NCBI GenBank assembly: GCA_027063215.1
Contig: JAMOSE010000189.1
Coordinates: 1-5,174 of the forward strand
Source of the DNA: Sulfurimonas sp.
GTDB lineage: Bacteria; Campylobacterota; Campylobacteria; Campylobacterales; Sulfurimonadaceae
DNA length: 5,174 bases
Direction: 5' to 3'
A model generated the notes under the pieces. The model was not told where the DNA came from and did not search any database. It was given only the letters and a program-made list of their open reading frames with translations. The translations under genes were made by a program, and so were the position numbers. How positions within the stretch are numbered: position 1 is the first letter of the stretch; each line of letters begins with the position of its first letter. Below are positions 1-5,174 of this stretch, one piece after another.

Positions 1-302
1 TTAAAGCTTTTAAAGCCTTTTTGTTTTAGCACTTTGCCTTGAGTTAAAATCTGCTCACGCAGCTTCTCATCTTTAATAAGTTCAAGATTATACACTGCAA
101 GATTTGCCTCAAGCATAATCTCAGAGCTTTGACGCTGCTGATGTTCACGATAGATTTGGGTAATAACGGTGTATTTTGTAAAGATATGATTAATATATTG
201 TTCTTTATTGAGCTTGTAAAACTCCCAAAAAACAGCACTCACACTAACAAGAGAGACTGTTAGTGCAAAGAGTACTGTTATTAAAACGGCATGACGTTTC
301 AT
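1..302 (-). CDS. Sensor histidine kinase, N-terminal part (ArsS-like), truncated by window edge
   Basis: This reading frame starts at ATG 302-300 and stays open through 100 complete codons to the left edge, so only the N-terminus is visible. It begins MKRHAVLITVLF, with basic residues followed by one hydrophobic segment at about residues 5-25. A polar, probably periplasmic stretch rich in Gln, Glu and Lys follows (residues 26-100, including YTVITQIYREHQQRQ). This is the usual start of a membrane sensor kinase: inner-membrane anchor, then sensor region. The HAMP, phosphoacceptor His and ATPase domains would lie outside the window and are not seen. Its identity rests mainly on context: it starts 6 bp after the stop of an OmpR-type regulator, the normal regulator-kinase pairing. 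No good Shine-Dalgarno precedes the ATG, so translational coupling to the regulator is likely. Similarity to the Campylobacterota ArsS acid-responsive kinase is inferred; the stimulus is unknown. Confidence 0.75.
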   Translation of the reverse strand, partial: MKRHAVLITVLFALTVSLVSVSAVFWEFYKLNKEQYINHIFTKYTVITQIYREHQQRQSSEIMLEANLAVYNLELIKDEKLREQILTQGKVLKQKGFKSF

Positions 303-308
303 AGAAGC

Positions 309-971
309 TTATTTGAGAAGTTTATAGCCAACACCGCGTACTGACTCAATAAGTGACTTGTCTCCAAGTTTGTTTCTGATTCTTCCAACCATAACATCGA
401 TGCTCTTGTTTGAAGAGTCTTCATTGATGGCATTTACATTATGGATAAGATCTTCACGTGAGACAACAAGCCCCTGTTTACTTATCATGTATGAAAGAAT
501 CCCAAACTCTGCATTTGTCAGGTCGATATTGCGCCCTTTATATGTGATGGTCATTGTTGACTTGTCACATTTGAAGTCACTTTTATTCTCCTCTTTTGCA
601 GAGGTTTTTGCCTCATAACGGCGAAGTACTGAGTGTATGCGAGCTTCAAGCTCACGCGGATCATATGGTTTAGGAAGGTAGTCATCTGCTCCGAGCTCAA
701 GTGCTTTTATCTTGTCTGTGACATCTGAGCGCGCACTTGAGATGATGATGGGAATATCTTGACGCTCACGTATCGCTTCACAAACTTCTAGTCCATCCAT
801 TCCCGGAAGAGTAAGATCTAAAATGACCAGATCAAAAGGTTCAAGCTTTAAGATACTTACTGCCTTAAAAGGGTCATCTTCGGTAATCACTTTAAAATCA
901 AACTGTTCTAAATACTCTGTTAAAATCTCAGCAAGTTCTAAATCATCTTCAATCATTAATATTTTTTTCAT
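309..971 (-). CDS. OmpR/PhoB-family response regulator (ArsR-type of Campylobacterota)
   Basis: This is a cytoplasmic DNA-binding response regulator of 220 residues, normal for the OmpR family. Residues 1-115 form the receiver domain. Numbered from the alternative upstream ATG, it has the acidic pair D11/D12, phosphoacceptor D54 in LVILDLTLPGMDG, the hydroxyl switch residue at S80/S81, aromatic switch Y100, and K103 in the KP motif. After a charged Lys/Glu-rich linker (about 120-135) comes a winged-helix domain that ends in the family signature VRGVGYKL. Two in-frame ATGs exist, at 977 and 971. I chose 971 because the Shine-Dalgarno GAAGGG abuts the 977 codon but lies 6 bases before 971; the longer version would add only Met-Lys. 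The gene follows feoB and precedes a kinase, its likely partner. It resembles the ArsR (HP0166-type) acid-response regulator, not the unrelated arsenic repressor of the same name. The target genes cannot be inferred from this window. Confidence 0.93.
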   Translation of the reverse strand: MKKILMIEDDLELAEILTEYLEQFDFKVITEDDPFKAVSILKLEPFDLVILDLTLPGMDGLEVCEAIRERQDIPIIISSARSDVTDKIKALELGADDYLPKPYDPRELEARIHSVLRRYEAKTSAKEENKSDFKCDKSTMTITYKGRNIDLTNAEFGILSYMISKQGLVVSREDLIHNVNAINEDSSNKSIDVMVGRIRNKLGDKSLIESVRGVGYKLLK

Positions 972-977
972 TTTCAT

Positions 978-983
978 CCCTTC
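978..983 (-). promoter_or_regulatory. Ribosome binding site that decides the response regulator start
   Basis: GAAGGG on the minus strand directly touches the upstream ATG (977-975) but stands 6 bases from the in-frame ATG at 971-969. That spacing favours the downstream start. Confidence 0.55.
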
Positions 984-1018
984 ATGCTCAATTTTAACAA
1001 ATATGCACTAATAAAGAG

Positions 1019-3175
1019 TTAACCTCCAACAAGAACACGTGTCACATTGTAGGCAATAAATGCTAACACATATGCAACTACAGAAGTAAAGATGAAAAGA
1101 TAAAATGCATACTTCCAACTACCGGCCTCTTTTGCAAATACCGTTGTCGCCGCAAGACATGGCAGATAAACCATCACAACAACAATAAATGATACTGCTG
1201 ATGCAAAAGGAATATGCTTGCGGATATTTTCTGCTAAAGAGTGTGATGTCTCATCAACATCCCCACCCATTGAGTAGAGTACTCCGAGTGTTGAGACAAC
1301 AACCTCTTTTGCTGCCAGACCTGCCTGTAGGGCAACATTCATCTTCCAGTCAAATCCAAGCGGCTCAAAAAGCGGCTCTGTGAGTTTTCCGATACGTCCA
1401 AGATAACTCTGCTCTAACTGCATTTCAGCCAATTTATTCTCATACTCTCTCTTTTGCTCAGATGTAGCTGCCTGTTCAATTTTTACACTGTACTCCTGAT
1501 CTAAAAGTTCATTATGAGGATAATTACTTAAAAACCATATCAGCATTGCTGCACCGGCGATAAAAGTACCCGCTTTTTTAAGATACATAATAGTCTGCGT
1601 GAGCACTGTATGCCAAATAAGTTTAAATGACGGCAGTCTATACTTTGGCATCTCCATAACAAAAGGCTCATCTACTCCCTTAAAGGCAGTCATTTTTAAA
1701 ACTTTTGCAGCGATAAGCCCTAAAATAGCTCCACTTACATAGATGATAAAGAGAACTGTTCCTGCCATATCTTGCCCAAAAAAGGCACCGGCAAAAAGAA
1801 CATATACAGGAAGACGTGCACCACAGGACATAAAACCAATAATAAAAAGTGTCAAAAGTCTGTCTCTGTCATTTTTGAGTATTCTTGCACTCATATAAGC
1901 AGGTATAGAACAACCAAAACCGGTGACCAAAGGAATAAAGCTCTGCCCGTGCAGACCGAACTTATGGAAAAATCCATCAAGTAAAAAAGCAACACGGCTC
2001 ATATACCCCGTTGTTTCCAACAGGGCAATACCGATAAATAAAATAATAATATTTGGAGTAAAAAGCACAACTGCGCCAACCCCGCCAATAATACCGTCAA
2101 CTACCAAAGAGCGTATATCATCATTGGAAATTGTAGGGGCAATAGTCTCACCCAACCAGCCAAAAAAGCCATCGATCCACTCCATTGGAATATTACCAAG
2201 GGTAAATGTCAGCTGAAAAAGTCCCCACATAAAGAACAAAAAGATAGGTATTCCAAAAAGAGGATGGATTAAGATAGCATCTATCTTCTCTGTCAAAGAT
2301 TTTTTCTCTCGTCTCTCATCAGCTGTATATTTCACAACTTCTGCAACAATCCCTCTGTTAAAAGAGGCATACTCTTCAGCAAAAGCCTCTTTTATGTCGT
2401 CTGTATCATGATGCAATTCTATATGACGGGAAGCTTCTATCAAAATCGGCTGCAACTCTGTCCAGATTGGATCATCATGGAGTTTTTCATAAGTTTTTTT
2501 ATTGTTTTTGAGTAAATTAATAGCTACGTTTCTATAAGAATTAACTGCCTTATATTTATGTTTTTTCAAATAAGAGACGATTTTTTCTATCTCCTCTTCA
2601 ACAGCCTCACTAAAGACGAGTTTTGGTTCTTGCTTTGGTTTTTCATAAACTTCTATAACAGTATCAATAAGCTCTTCTATTCCCATCTTTGTAGCAGCAG
2701 AGACTTTTACACAAGAAACACCTAAAAGCTCAGACATATACTTTTCATCTATTAATATGCCCTCTTTCTCGGCTTCATCACTCATGTTAAGAGCGATGAC
2801 AATTTTTTTACTCATTGTAAGGAGCTCTGAAGTGAGTTGAAGATTTTTTTCTATGTTGGTAGAATCTACAACATTGATAATGATGTCATAATCTTCTGCA
2901 CACAGATACTCATGTGTTACTCTCTCTTCTATCGTATAATCTGTAAAAGCGTATGTTCCGGGCAAGTCAACTACTGTAAAGTGGTAATCTTTATAATCAA
3001 ACAGCACTTCTGTCTTGTCAACTGTCACACCGGAAAAGTTACCGACATGCAAGTGAGCATTACTTATAGAGTTTATAAGCATACTCTTACCGACATTTGG
3101 CTGCCCAACCAACGCCACTTTTATATGTTTAGCCGTTACAGGACAAGCTTCAGGGTTAATGTTTTGCTGTTTCAT
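1019..3175 (-). CDS. feoB: Ferrous iron transport protein B (FeoB)
   Basis: FeoB is the inner-membrane Fe(II) importer, with an N-terminal GTPase fused to a transport domain. The product has 718 residues, within the usual 650-780 range. The G-domain motifs are all present: G1 GQPNVGKS (24-31), G2 VGNFSGVT (44-51), G3 DLPG (70-73), G4 NMSD (130-133) and a G5-like VSAAT (158-162). A charged helical region (about 185-295, the GDI-like domain) follows. The membrane part begins near 304 and holds two Gate regions with their conserved cysteines, C422 in TGFGCSIPA and C451 in FMSCGARLPVY. Further segments lie near 470-492, 525-548, 610-635, 657-680 and 688-712, with the AAKEVVVSTLGVLY signature at 621-634. 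There is no Cys-rich C-terminal tail. About 18 residues, including C11, precede the G domain. The ATG overlaps the feoA stop by 4 bp, which fixes the start and implies coupled translation. Likely Fur-repressed through the sites upstream of feoA. Confidence 0.98.
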   Translation of the reverse strand: MKQQNINPEACPVTAKHIKVALVGQPNVGKSMLINSISNAHLHVGNFSGVTVDKTEVLFDYKDYHFTVVDLPGTYAFTDYTIEERVTHEYLCAEDYDIIINVVDSTNIEKNLQLTSELLTMSKKIVIALNMSDEAEKEGILIDEKYMSELLGVSCVKVSAATKMGIEELIDTVIEVYEKPKQEPKLVFSEAVEEEIEKIVSYLKKHKYKAVNSYRNVAINLLKNNKKTYEKLHDDPIWTELQPILIEASRHIELHHDTDDIKEAFAEEYASFNRGIVAEVVKYTADERREKKSLTEKIDAILIHPLFGIPIFLFFMWGLFQLTFTLGNIPMEWIDGFFGWLGETIAPTISNDDIRSLVVDGIIGGVGAVVLFTPNIIILFIGIALLETTGYMSRVAFLLDGFFHKFGLHGQSFIPLVTGFGCSIPAYMSARILKNDRDRLLTLFIIGFMSCGARLPVYVLFAGAFFGQDMAGTVLFIIYVSGAILGLIAAKVLKMTAFKGVDEPFVMEMPKYRLPSFKLIWHTVLTQTIMYLKKAGTFIAGAAMLIWFLSNYPHNELLDQEYSVKIEQAATSEQKREYENKLAEMQLEQSYLGRIGKLTEPLFEPLGFDWKMNVALQAGLAAKEVVVSTLGVLYSMGGDVDETSHSLAENIRKHIPFASAVSFIVVVMVYLPCLAATTVFAKEAGSWKYAFYLFIFTSVVAYVLAFIAYNVTRVLVGG

Positions 3176-3396
3176 ATCTCTTCTACCTCTATCTGTTGTG
3201 CTTCTTCTGCTCTTAGTGCCAAGCGCATTTTACCTACTCTTACCTCTATGGTTTTTTTACGAGGTGCATGTTCTAGTACCTCTATAACCGCATCTTTCAT
3301 AATGCCAAAAGAGATAAGCCGTTGCTTTAGTTCATAAGAAGCATTCAGTTTGATAACTTTTACCTTTTTGGATTTTTCTACTTCATATAGGGTCAT
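3172..3396 (-). CDS. feoA: Ferrous iron transport protein A (FeoA)
   Basis: FeoA is a small cytoplasmic SH3-like protein thought to bind FeoB and modulate its transport activity. The product has 74 residues, a typical FeoA length. It shows the family pattern: an N-terminal strand with VKVIKLNAS, then the helix ELKQRLISFGIMKDAVIEVLE (the LxxLGIxxGxxIxVL-type signature), a basic turn (APRKK), and a closing strand pair with VRVGKMRLALRAEEAQQIEVE. The start at 3396-3394 has the Shine-Dalgarno AGAGAG (3404-3409) at 7 bases. The stop TGA overlaps the feoB start codon as ATGA, the classic coupled arrangement. This is the first gene of the leftward block, with two Fur-like sites 43-95 bp upstream of its start codon. 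Confidence 0.96.
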   Translation of the reverse strand: MTLYEVEKSKKVKVIKLNASYELKQRLISFGIMKDAVIEVLEHAPRKKTIEVRVGKMRLALRAEEAQQIEVEEI

Positions 3397-3438
3397 AAAT
3401 TTTCTCTCTTTTTATAAAATTTAATATATTTTAAGAAA

Positions 3439-3453
3439 TGATAATCTATATCA
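3439..3453. promoter_or_regulatory. Fur-box-like operator 1 (proximal to feoA)
   Basis: TGATAATCTATATCA matches the 7-1-7 Fur consensus TGATAATnATTATCA at 12 of 14 informative positions (my count by eye), and the classic 19-mer at 14 of 19. It lies 43 bp upstream of the feoA start codon. A plausible AT-rich -10 (TATATT on the minus strand, about 3423-3428) would put this site over the -35 region, as expected for iron-dependent repression. A near-copy lies 38 bp further from feoA. AT-richness raises the chance-match rate, so the pair together is better evidence than either site alone. Confidence 0.6.
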
Positions 3454-3476
3454 ACTTACAAAGGACTTAATAATTA

Positions 3477-3491
3477 TGATAATGTATATCG
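3477..3491. promoter_or_regulatory. Fur-box-like operator 2 (distal to feoA)
   Basis: TGATAATGTATATCG differs from operator 1 at only 2 of 15 positions, in the same orientation, with starts 38 bp apart; both are also preceded by an A. It matches the 7-1-7 Fur consensus at 11 of 14 positions (by eye). It lies 81 bp upstream of the feoA start and roughly 55-70 bp upstream of the expected transcription start of the rightward gene, so it does not cover that promoter. It is most likely a second Fur site for feoAB. Confidence 0.5.
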
Positions 3492-3529
3492 TTTTCAGTT
3501 TATCTATAAATTCTCTCTTACTATCTATC

Positions 3530-3538
3530 TGCTATAAT
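3530..3538 (+). promoter_or_regulatory. Extended -10 promoter for the phosphatidylserine synthase-like gene
   Basis: TGCTATAAT is a perfect sigma70 extended -10 (TGnTATAAT, hexamer 3533-3538). No recognisable -35 lies 16-18 bases upstream, which is usual for extended -10 promoters and for Campylobacterota, where the -35 is weakly conserved. Transcription would start near 3545, giving a leader of about 23 bases that includes the ribosome site AAAGGG (3554-3559), 8 bases before the ATG. Confidence 0.7.
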
Positions 3539-3567
3539 AACGAAAAATTAGCCAAAGGGTCTTTTTT

Positions 3568-4125
3568 ATGAAGTTTTTATGGACACCGTCTTCACACTTT
3601 AACTTAGCAAATCTCTTTACATTTGTAAATATCACAGCAGGTCTTCTTGCTACATACTTTATAACACAAAATAACTTTACATTAGCAATTGTTTTAGCAT
3701 GGATTGGAGGAGCAGCAGATATATTTGACGGTAAGATTGCCCGAAAATACAATCTTTCAAACGAATTTGGTGTACAGCTTGACAGTTTTGCAGATTTTTT
3801 GAGTTTTGTGCTTGTGCCGGTCTTTTTAATTTTTCAGGCATCCTATGCACCGGCACTTCATGGCTTTGAGCTTGTTATGGCAGCCATTGTAAGTATTTAC
3901 TATGTTATATCCGGACTGCGAAGACTTATACAGTTTAACATCAATGCAGATGCAGGTGAAGTGGAGAACTACTTTACAGGTGTTCCAACACCTCTTGGAG
4001 CAATCCTTTTATGGCTTGTCTATCTCTTAAATGCCTATGATATTTTGCCGGCATATGGTGTTATGTTTGCAATGCTTCTTATCGGATGGAGTCTAAACTC
4101 CACCATAAAAGTAAAACACCCCTAA
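3568..4125 (+). CDS. pssA: CDP-alcohol phosphatidyltransferase, phosphatidylserine synthase type (short form)
   Basis: This is an integral-membrane enzyme that would transfer the phosphatidyl group from CDP-diacylglycerol to an alcohol, most likely L-serine, giving phosphatidylserine, the precursor of phosphatidylethanolamine. The complete CDP-alcohol phosphotransferase motif is visible: D51, D54-G55, A58-R59, G68, D72 and D76, spaced DxxDGxxARx8GxxxDxxxD. Two features favour the PssA subgroup over PgsA or cardiolipin synthases: NLFTFVNITAGLLA near the N-terminus (residues 15-28), and LRRLIQFN followed by YFTGVPTPLGA in the second half. About six hydrophobic segments are present. At 185 residues it is closer to Bacillus-type PssA than to the roughly 240-residue form I recall from Helicobacter and Campylobacter, so it may be a paralogue, and the acceptor alcohol is not certain. 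Its own promoter and ribosome site precede it. Its stop is one base from the stop of the convergent DoxX gene. Confidence 0.88.
   Translation: MKFLWTPSSHFNLANLFTFVNITAGLLATYFITQNNFTLAIVLAWIGGAADIFDGKIARKYNLSNEFGVQLDSFADFLSFVLVPVFLIFQASYAPALHGFELVMAAIVSIYYVISGLRRLIQFNINADAGEVENYFTGVPTPLGAILLWLVYLLNAYDILPAYGVMFAMLLIGWSLNSTIKVKHP
4087..4102. other. Small perfect hairpin at the convergent gene end
   Basis: TGGAGT-CTAA-ACTCCA forms a 6-bp stem with a 4-base loop, within the last codons of the phosphatidyltransferase gene. There is no T-run directly after it on either strand, so it is not a standard intrinsic terminator. It could slow polymerase or shield the mRNA 3' end where two transcripts converge, or be a chance palindrome. 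Confidence 0.25.
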
Positions 4126-4126
4126 A

Positions 4127-4513
4127 CTACTTCGAATTAACTGCGTACTTGCCACTTCCTAAAAAGATGATAGAGAGAGCCAACACAAGATAAAGGAGTG
4201 GTGTCTCCCACACAAGACCACCATGCCCTCCCAGGGTCCATGCAAATCCATATGCCAGATAGATGGCCATAAGCATATTTATAACAACAACTCCGGATGC
4301 AAAACGCCCATAGAGACCAAGCAGTATAAATATTGGTGCAATAAGTTCACCAAGATAGACCCCATATGCCAAAAACTCAGGCAAACCATGCGAGAGTACA
4401 AGAGATTTCACGCCTCCTATGCCATGAATAAGCTTATGCACTCCGTGAAAGAGTAAAAGTACTGCAAGTGTGACACGCAAAAGCAGTTTTGCCAGATCTG
4501 TCTGTATCAACAT
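4127..4513 (-). CDS. DoxX family membrane protein
   Basis: This is a 128-residue, four-helix inner-membrane protein of the DoxX family. Hydrophobic segments lie at about 10-30, 48-68, 72-92 and 104-120. Family hallmarks are R13 in the first helix, FHGVHKL at 22-28, LPEFLAYGVYLGELIAPI (44-61) with the GExxAP core, then N79-M80 in the third segment and a final short helix ending LGSGKY. The family is named for a subunit of archaeal thiosulfate:quinone oxidoreductase, but most bacterial members have no proven reaction. Links to redox or membrane stress have been proposed, so no specific role is assigned here. The start at 4513 follows directly after the TAG stop of the upstream small gene (TAGATG), with AAGGA about 7 bases before the ATG. 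It is therefore probably the last gene of the rmuC block. Confidence 0.9.
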   Translation of the reverse strand: MLIQTDLAKLLLRVTLAVLLLFHGVHKLIHGIGGVKSLVLSHGLPEFLAYGVYLGELIAPIFILLGLYGRFASGVVVINMLMAIYLAYGFAWTLGGHGGLVWETPLLYLVLALSIIFLGSGKYAVNSK

Positions 4514-4708
4514 CTACTTATCCTTTTTCTTACGAAATTTACATGAGCCTACGCTTATCTCTTTACCATTTTCAATGCTCTCTTTTACATAAGAGAGTGT
4601 ACCCTGCGGGTCAATATCACCAACTTCTTCAGAGATAATCTTTAGTAAATCTTTTTCACCTGTTAACTGCCAGATTTTTTCATAATTATAGCGAGTCTCT
4701 ATTTTCAT
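4514..4708 (-). CDS. Small conserved-looking protein of unknown function (64 aa)
   Basis: I do not recognise this protein. It is small, soluble and charged: an N-terminal MKIETRYNYEKIWQLTGEK, an amphipathic acidic stretch (DLLKIISEEVGDID, 20-33), a second helical-looking stretch (38-47), and a very basic end, CKFRKKKDK, with the only cysteine at C56. There is no signal peptide or membrane segment. It is likely a real gene because AGGAG (4716-4720) sits 7 bases before this ATG, the frame fills the space exactly between rmuC and doxX, and its stop abuts the doxX start. An in-frame ATG at 4726 would add MKRSDN but would lie inside rmuC, upstream of the ribosome site, so I chose 4708. The gene lies 4 bases after the rmuC stop. 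Function unknown; co-transcription with rmuC and doxX is inferred. Confidence 0.75.
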   Translation of the reverse strand: MKIETRYNYEKIWQLTGEKDLLKIISEEVGDIDPQGTLSYVKESIENGKEISVGSCKFRKKKDK

Positions 4709-4712
4709 ATTA

Positions 4713-5174
4713 TCACTCCTCTTCACTGCTCTTTAAAGGCAGCTCTTTTTTTGTTTTGATACCTAGCTCCATAATATTTTTTGCCCGTTTGATAACATTG
4801 CCTCGACCACTTGAGAGTCTGTTCATCGCTTTATCATACGACTCTTGCGTTTTTTGCAGTTGATTTCCTACATTTTTCATCTCATCGACAAAGAGTATCA
4901 GCTTGTCAAGCATTGCCTCAGCCTCTTTGGCTATCTTTTTGGCATGTTCTTCTTGATGTTTTGTTCGCCATATATGCTCTATTGTTCTGAGAGTCACCAA
5001 GAGTGTTGAAGGAGAAACAACTAAAATATTGTTCTCAAACGCATGTTTGAAGAACTCGCCGTCTTTTTCTAAAGCAAGTAAAAATGCCCCCTCAATAGGT
5101 AAAAACATCAAAACAAAATCCAGACTGTTTACACCCTCTAAATCTTCATATTTTTTAGCCTTGAGCTCTTTGAT
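4713..5174 (-). CDS. rmuC: DNA recombination protein RmuC, C-terminal part (truncated by window edge)
   Basis: This is the last 153 codons of a leftward gene that enters from the right edge; the frame is open to position 5174, so the start lies outside. The RmuC-family signature NSLDFVLMFLPIEGAF is visible, followed by the conserved core with FFKHAFENNILVVSPSTLLVTLRTIEHIWR. A helical region comes next (KHQEEHAKKIAKEAEAMLDKL and QLQKTQESYDKAMNRLSSG), then GNVIKRAKNIMELGIKTKKELP near the end. RmuC proteins carry a nuclease-like fold and limit inversions or recombination at repeats in E. coli; an N-terminal membrane anchor and long coiled coil are usual and would be off the window. The protein ends in an acidic SSEEE tail, whose codons form the ribosome site for the next small gene. 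A start at TTG 5111 would cut the signature, so it is not a real start. Confidence 0.95.
   Translation of the reverse strand: MKELKAKKYEDLEGVNSLDFVLMFLPIEGAFLLALEKDGEFFKHAFENNILVVSPSTLLVTLRTIEHIWRTKHQEEHAKKIAKEAEAMLDKLILFVDEMKNVGNQLQKTQESYDKAMNRLSSGRGNVIKRAKNIMELGIKTKKELPLKSSEEE
4716..4720 (-). promoter_or_regulatory. Ribosome binding site embedded in the rmuC 3' end
   Basis: AGGAG on the minus strand overlaps the last Glu codons of rmuC and lies 7 bases before the ATG at 4708. It fixes the start of the small unknown gene and implies coupled translation with rmuC. Confidence 0.75.

Noticed and set aside
44..238. Minus-strand open frame of 64 codons
   Set aside because: It lies in another frame on the same strand inside the sensor kinase coding region, whose own frame (302 to the left edge) has a proper start, a membrane segment and the correct partner gene.
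991..999. Possible extended -10 (TGTTAAAAT, minus strand) for the response regulator
   Set aside because: It would start transcription at or inside the ribosome site, leaving a leader of about 13 bases or less, with no -35. In AT-rich DNA such a match is expected by chance.
1022..1027. Perfect Shine-Dalgarno GGAGGT at the very end of feoB (minus strand)
   Set aside because: It encodes the terminal Gly-Gly, and no start codon lies within 5-12 bases downstream. The response regulator has its own site nearer its start.
2837..3337. Plus-strand open frame of 166 codons
   Set aside because: It runs antisense across the junction of feoB and feoA, both clearly recognised. Its product is Cys/Ser/Ile-rich low-quality sequence with no family resemblance.
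3505..3520. Copy of the feoA ribosome-site region (ATAAATTCTCTCTTA, similar to 3394-3410)
   Set aside because: The similarity is short and low in complexity, and the minus-strand copy has ATA instead of ATG. It is most likely chance in an AT/CT-rich spacer.
3525..3752. Minus-strand open frame of 75 codons opposite the phosphatidyltransferase start
   Set aside because: It is a shadow of the plus-strand gene, whose catalytic motif is intact; it would also run through that gene's promoter.
1..5174. Search by eye for CRISPR, tRNA, insertion sequences, long inverted repeats and toxin-antitoxin pairs
   Set aside because: None seen. Coding regions fill nearly all of the window and the only notable repeat is the 15-bp Fur-like pair.

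Overview
The window looks like chromosomal DNA from a member of the Campylobacterota (epsilonproteobacteria), probably a free-living Sulfurimonas/Sulfurovum-like organism. The base composition is AT-rich and genes are packed with overlaps or gaps of a few bases. FeoB carries the GQPNVGKS form of the G1 motif that I recall from Helicobacter/Campylobacter FeoB. The two-component pair resembles the ArsR/ArsS type of this phylum. The genus is inference; no rRNA or other decisive marker is present.

Layout. Positions 1-3396 form one leftward (minus-strand) block read in the order feoA, feoB, response regulator, sensor histidine kinase; the kinase runs off the left edge. FeoA and FeoB overlap by 4 bp. 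The regulator follows FeoB after about 41-47 bp, and the kinase follows the regulator after 6 bp. Positions 3397-3567 are the only sizeable intergenic region. It is divergent, holds two near-identical Fur-box-like sites spaced 38 bp apart upstream of feoA, and holds a good extended -10 promoter for the rightward gene. That gene, at 3568-4125 on the plus strand, is a short CDP-alcohol phosphatidyltransferase of the phosphatidylserine synthase type. It converges, with a single base between stop codons, on a second leftward block: rmuC (C-terminal part only, entering from the right edge), a small unknown gene of 64 codons, and a DoxX-family membrane protein gene.

How it fits together. FeoA/FeoB import ferrous iron across the inner membrane, and the Fur-like sites suggest iron-repressed expression. 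The two-component system downstream could be read through from the feo promoter. The phosphatidyltransferase belongs to phosphatidylethanolamine synthesis. The rmuC-unknown-doxX block has no clear shared function.

No mobile element, CRISPR array, tRNA or rRNA was seen. Most of the window is ordinary core genome and I did not find a convincing new system. The points most worth a second look are the paired Fur-like sites, the coupling of a signalling pair to feoAB, the short PssA, and the unknown small protein.
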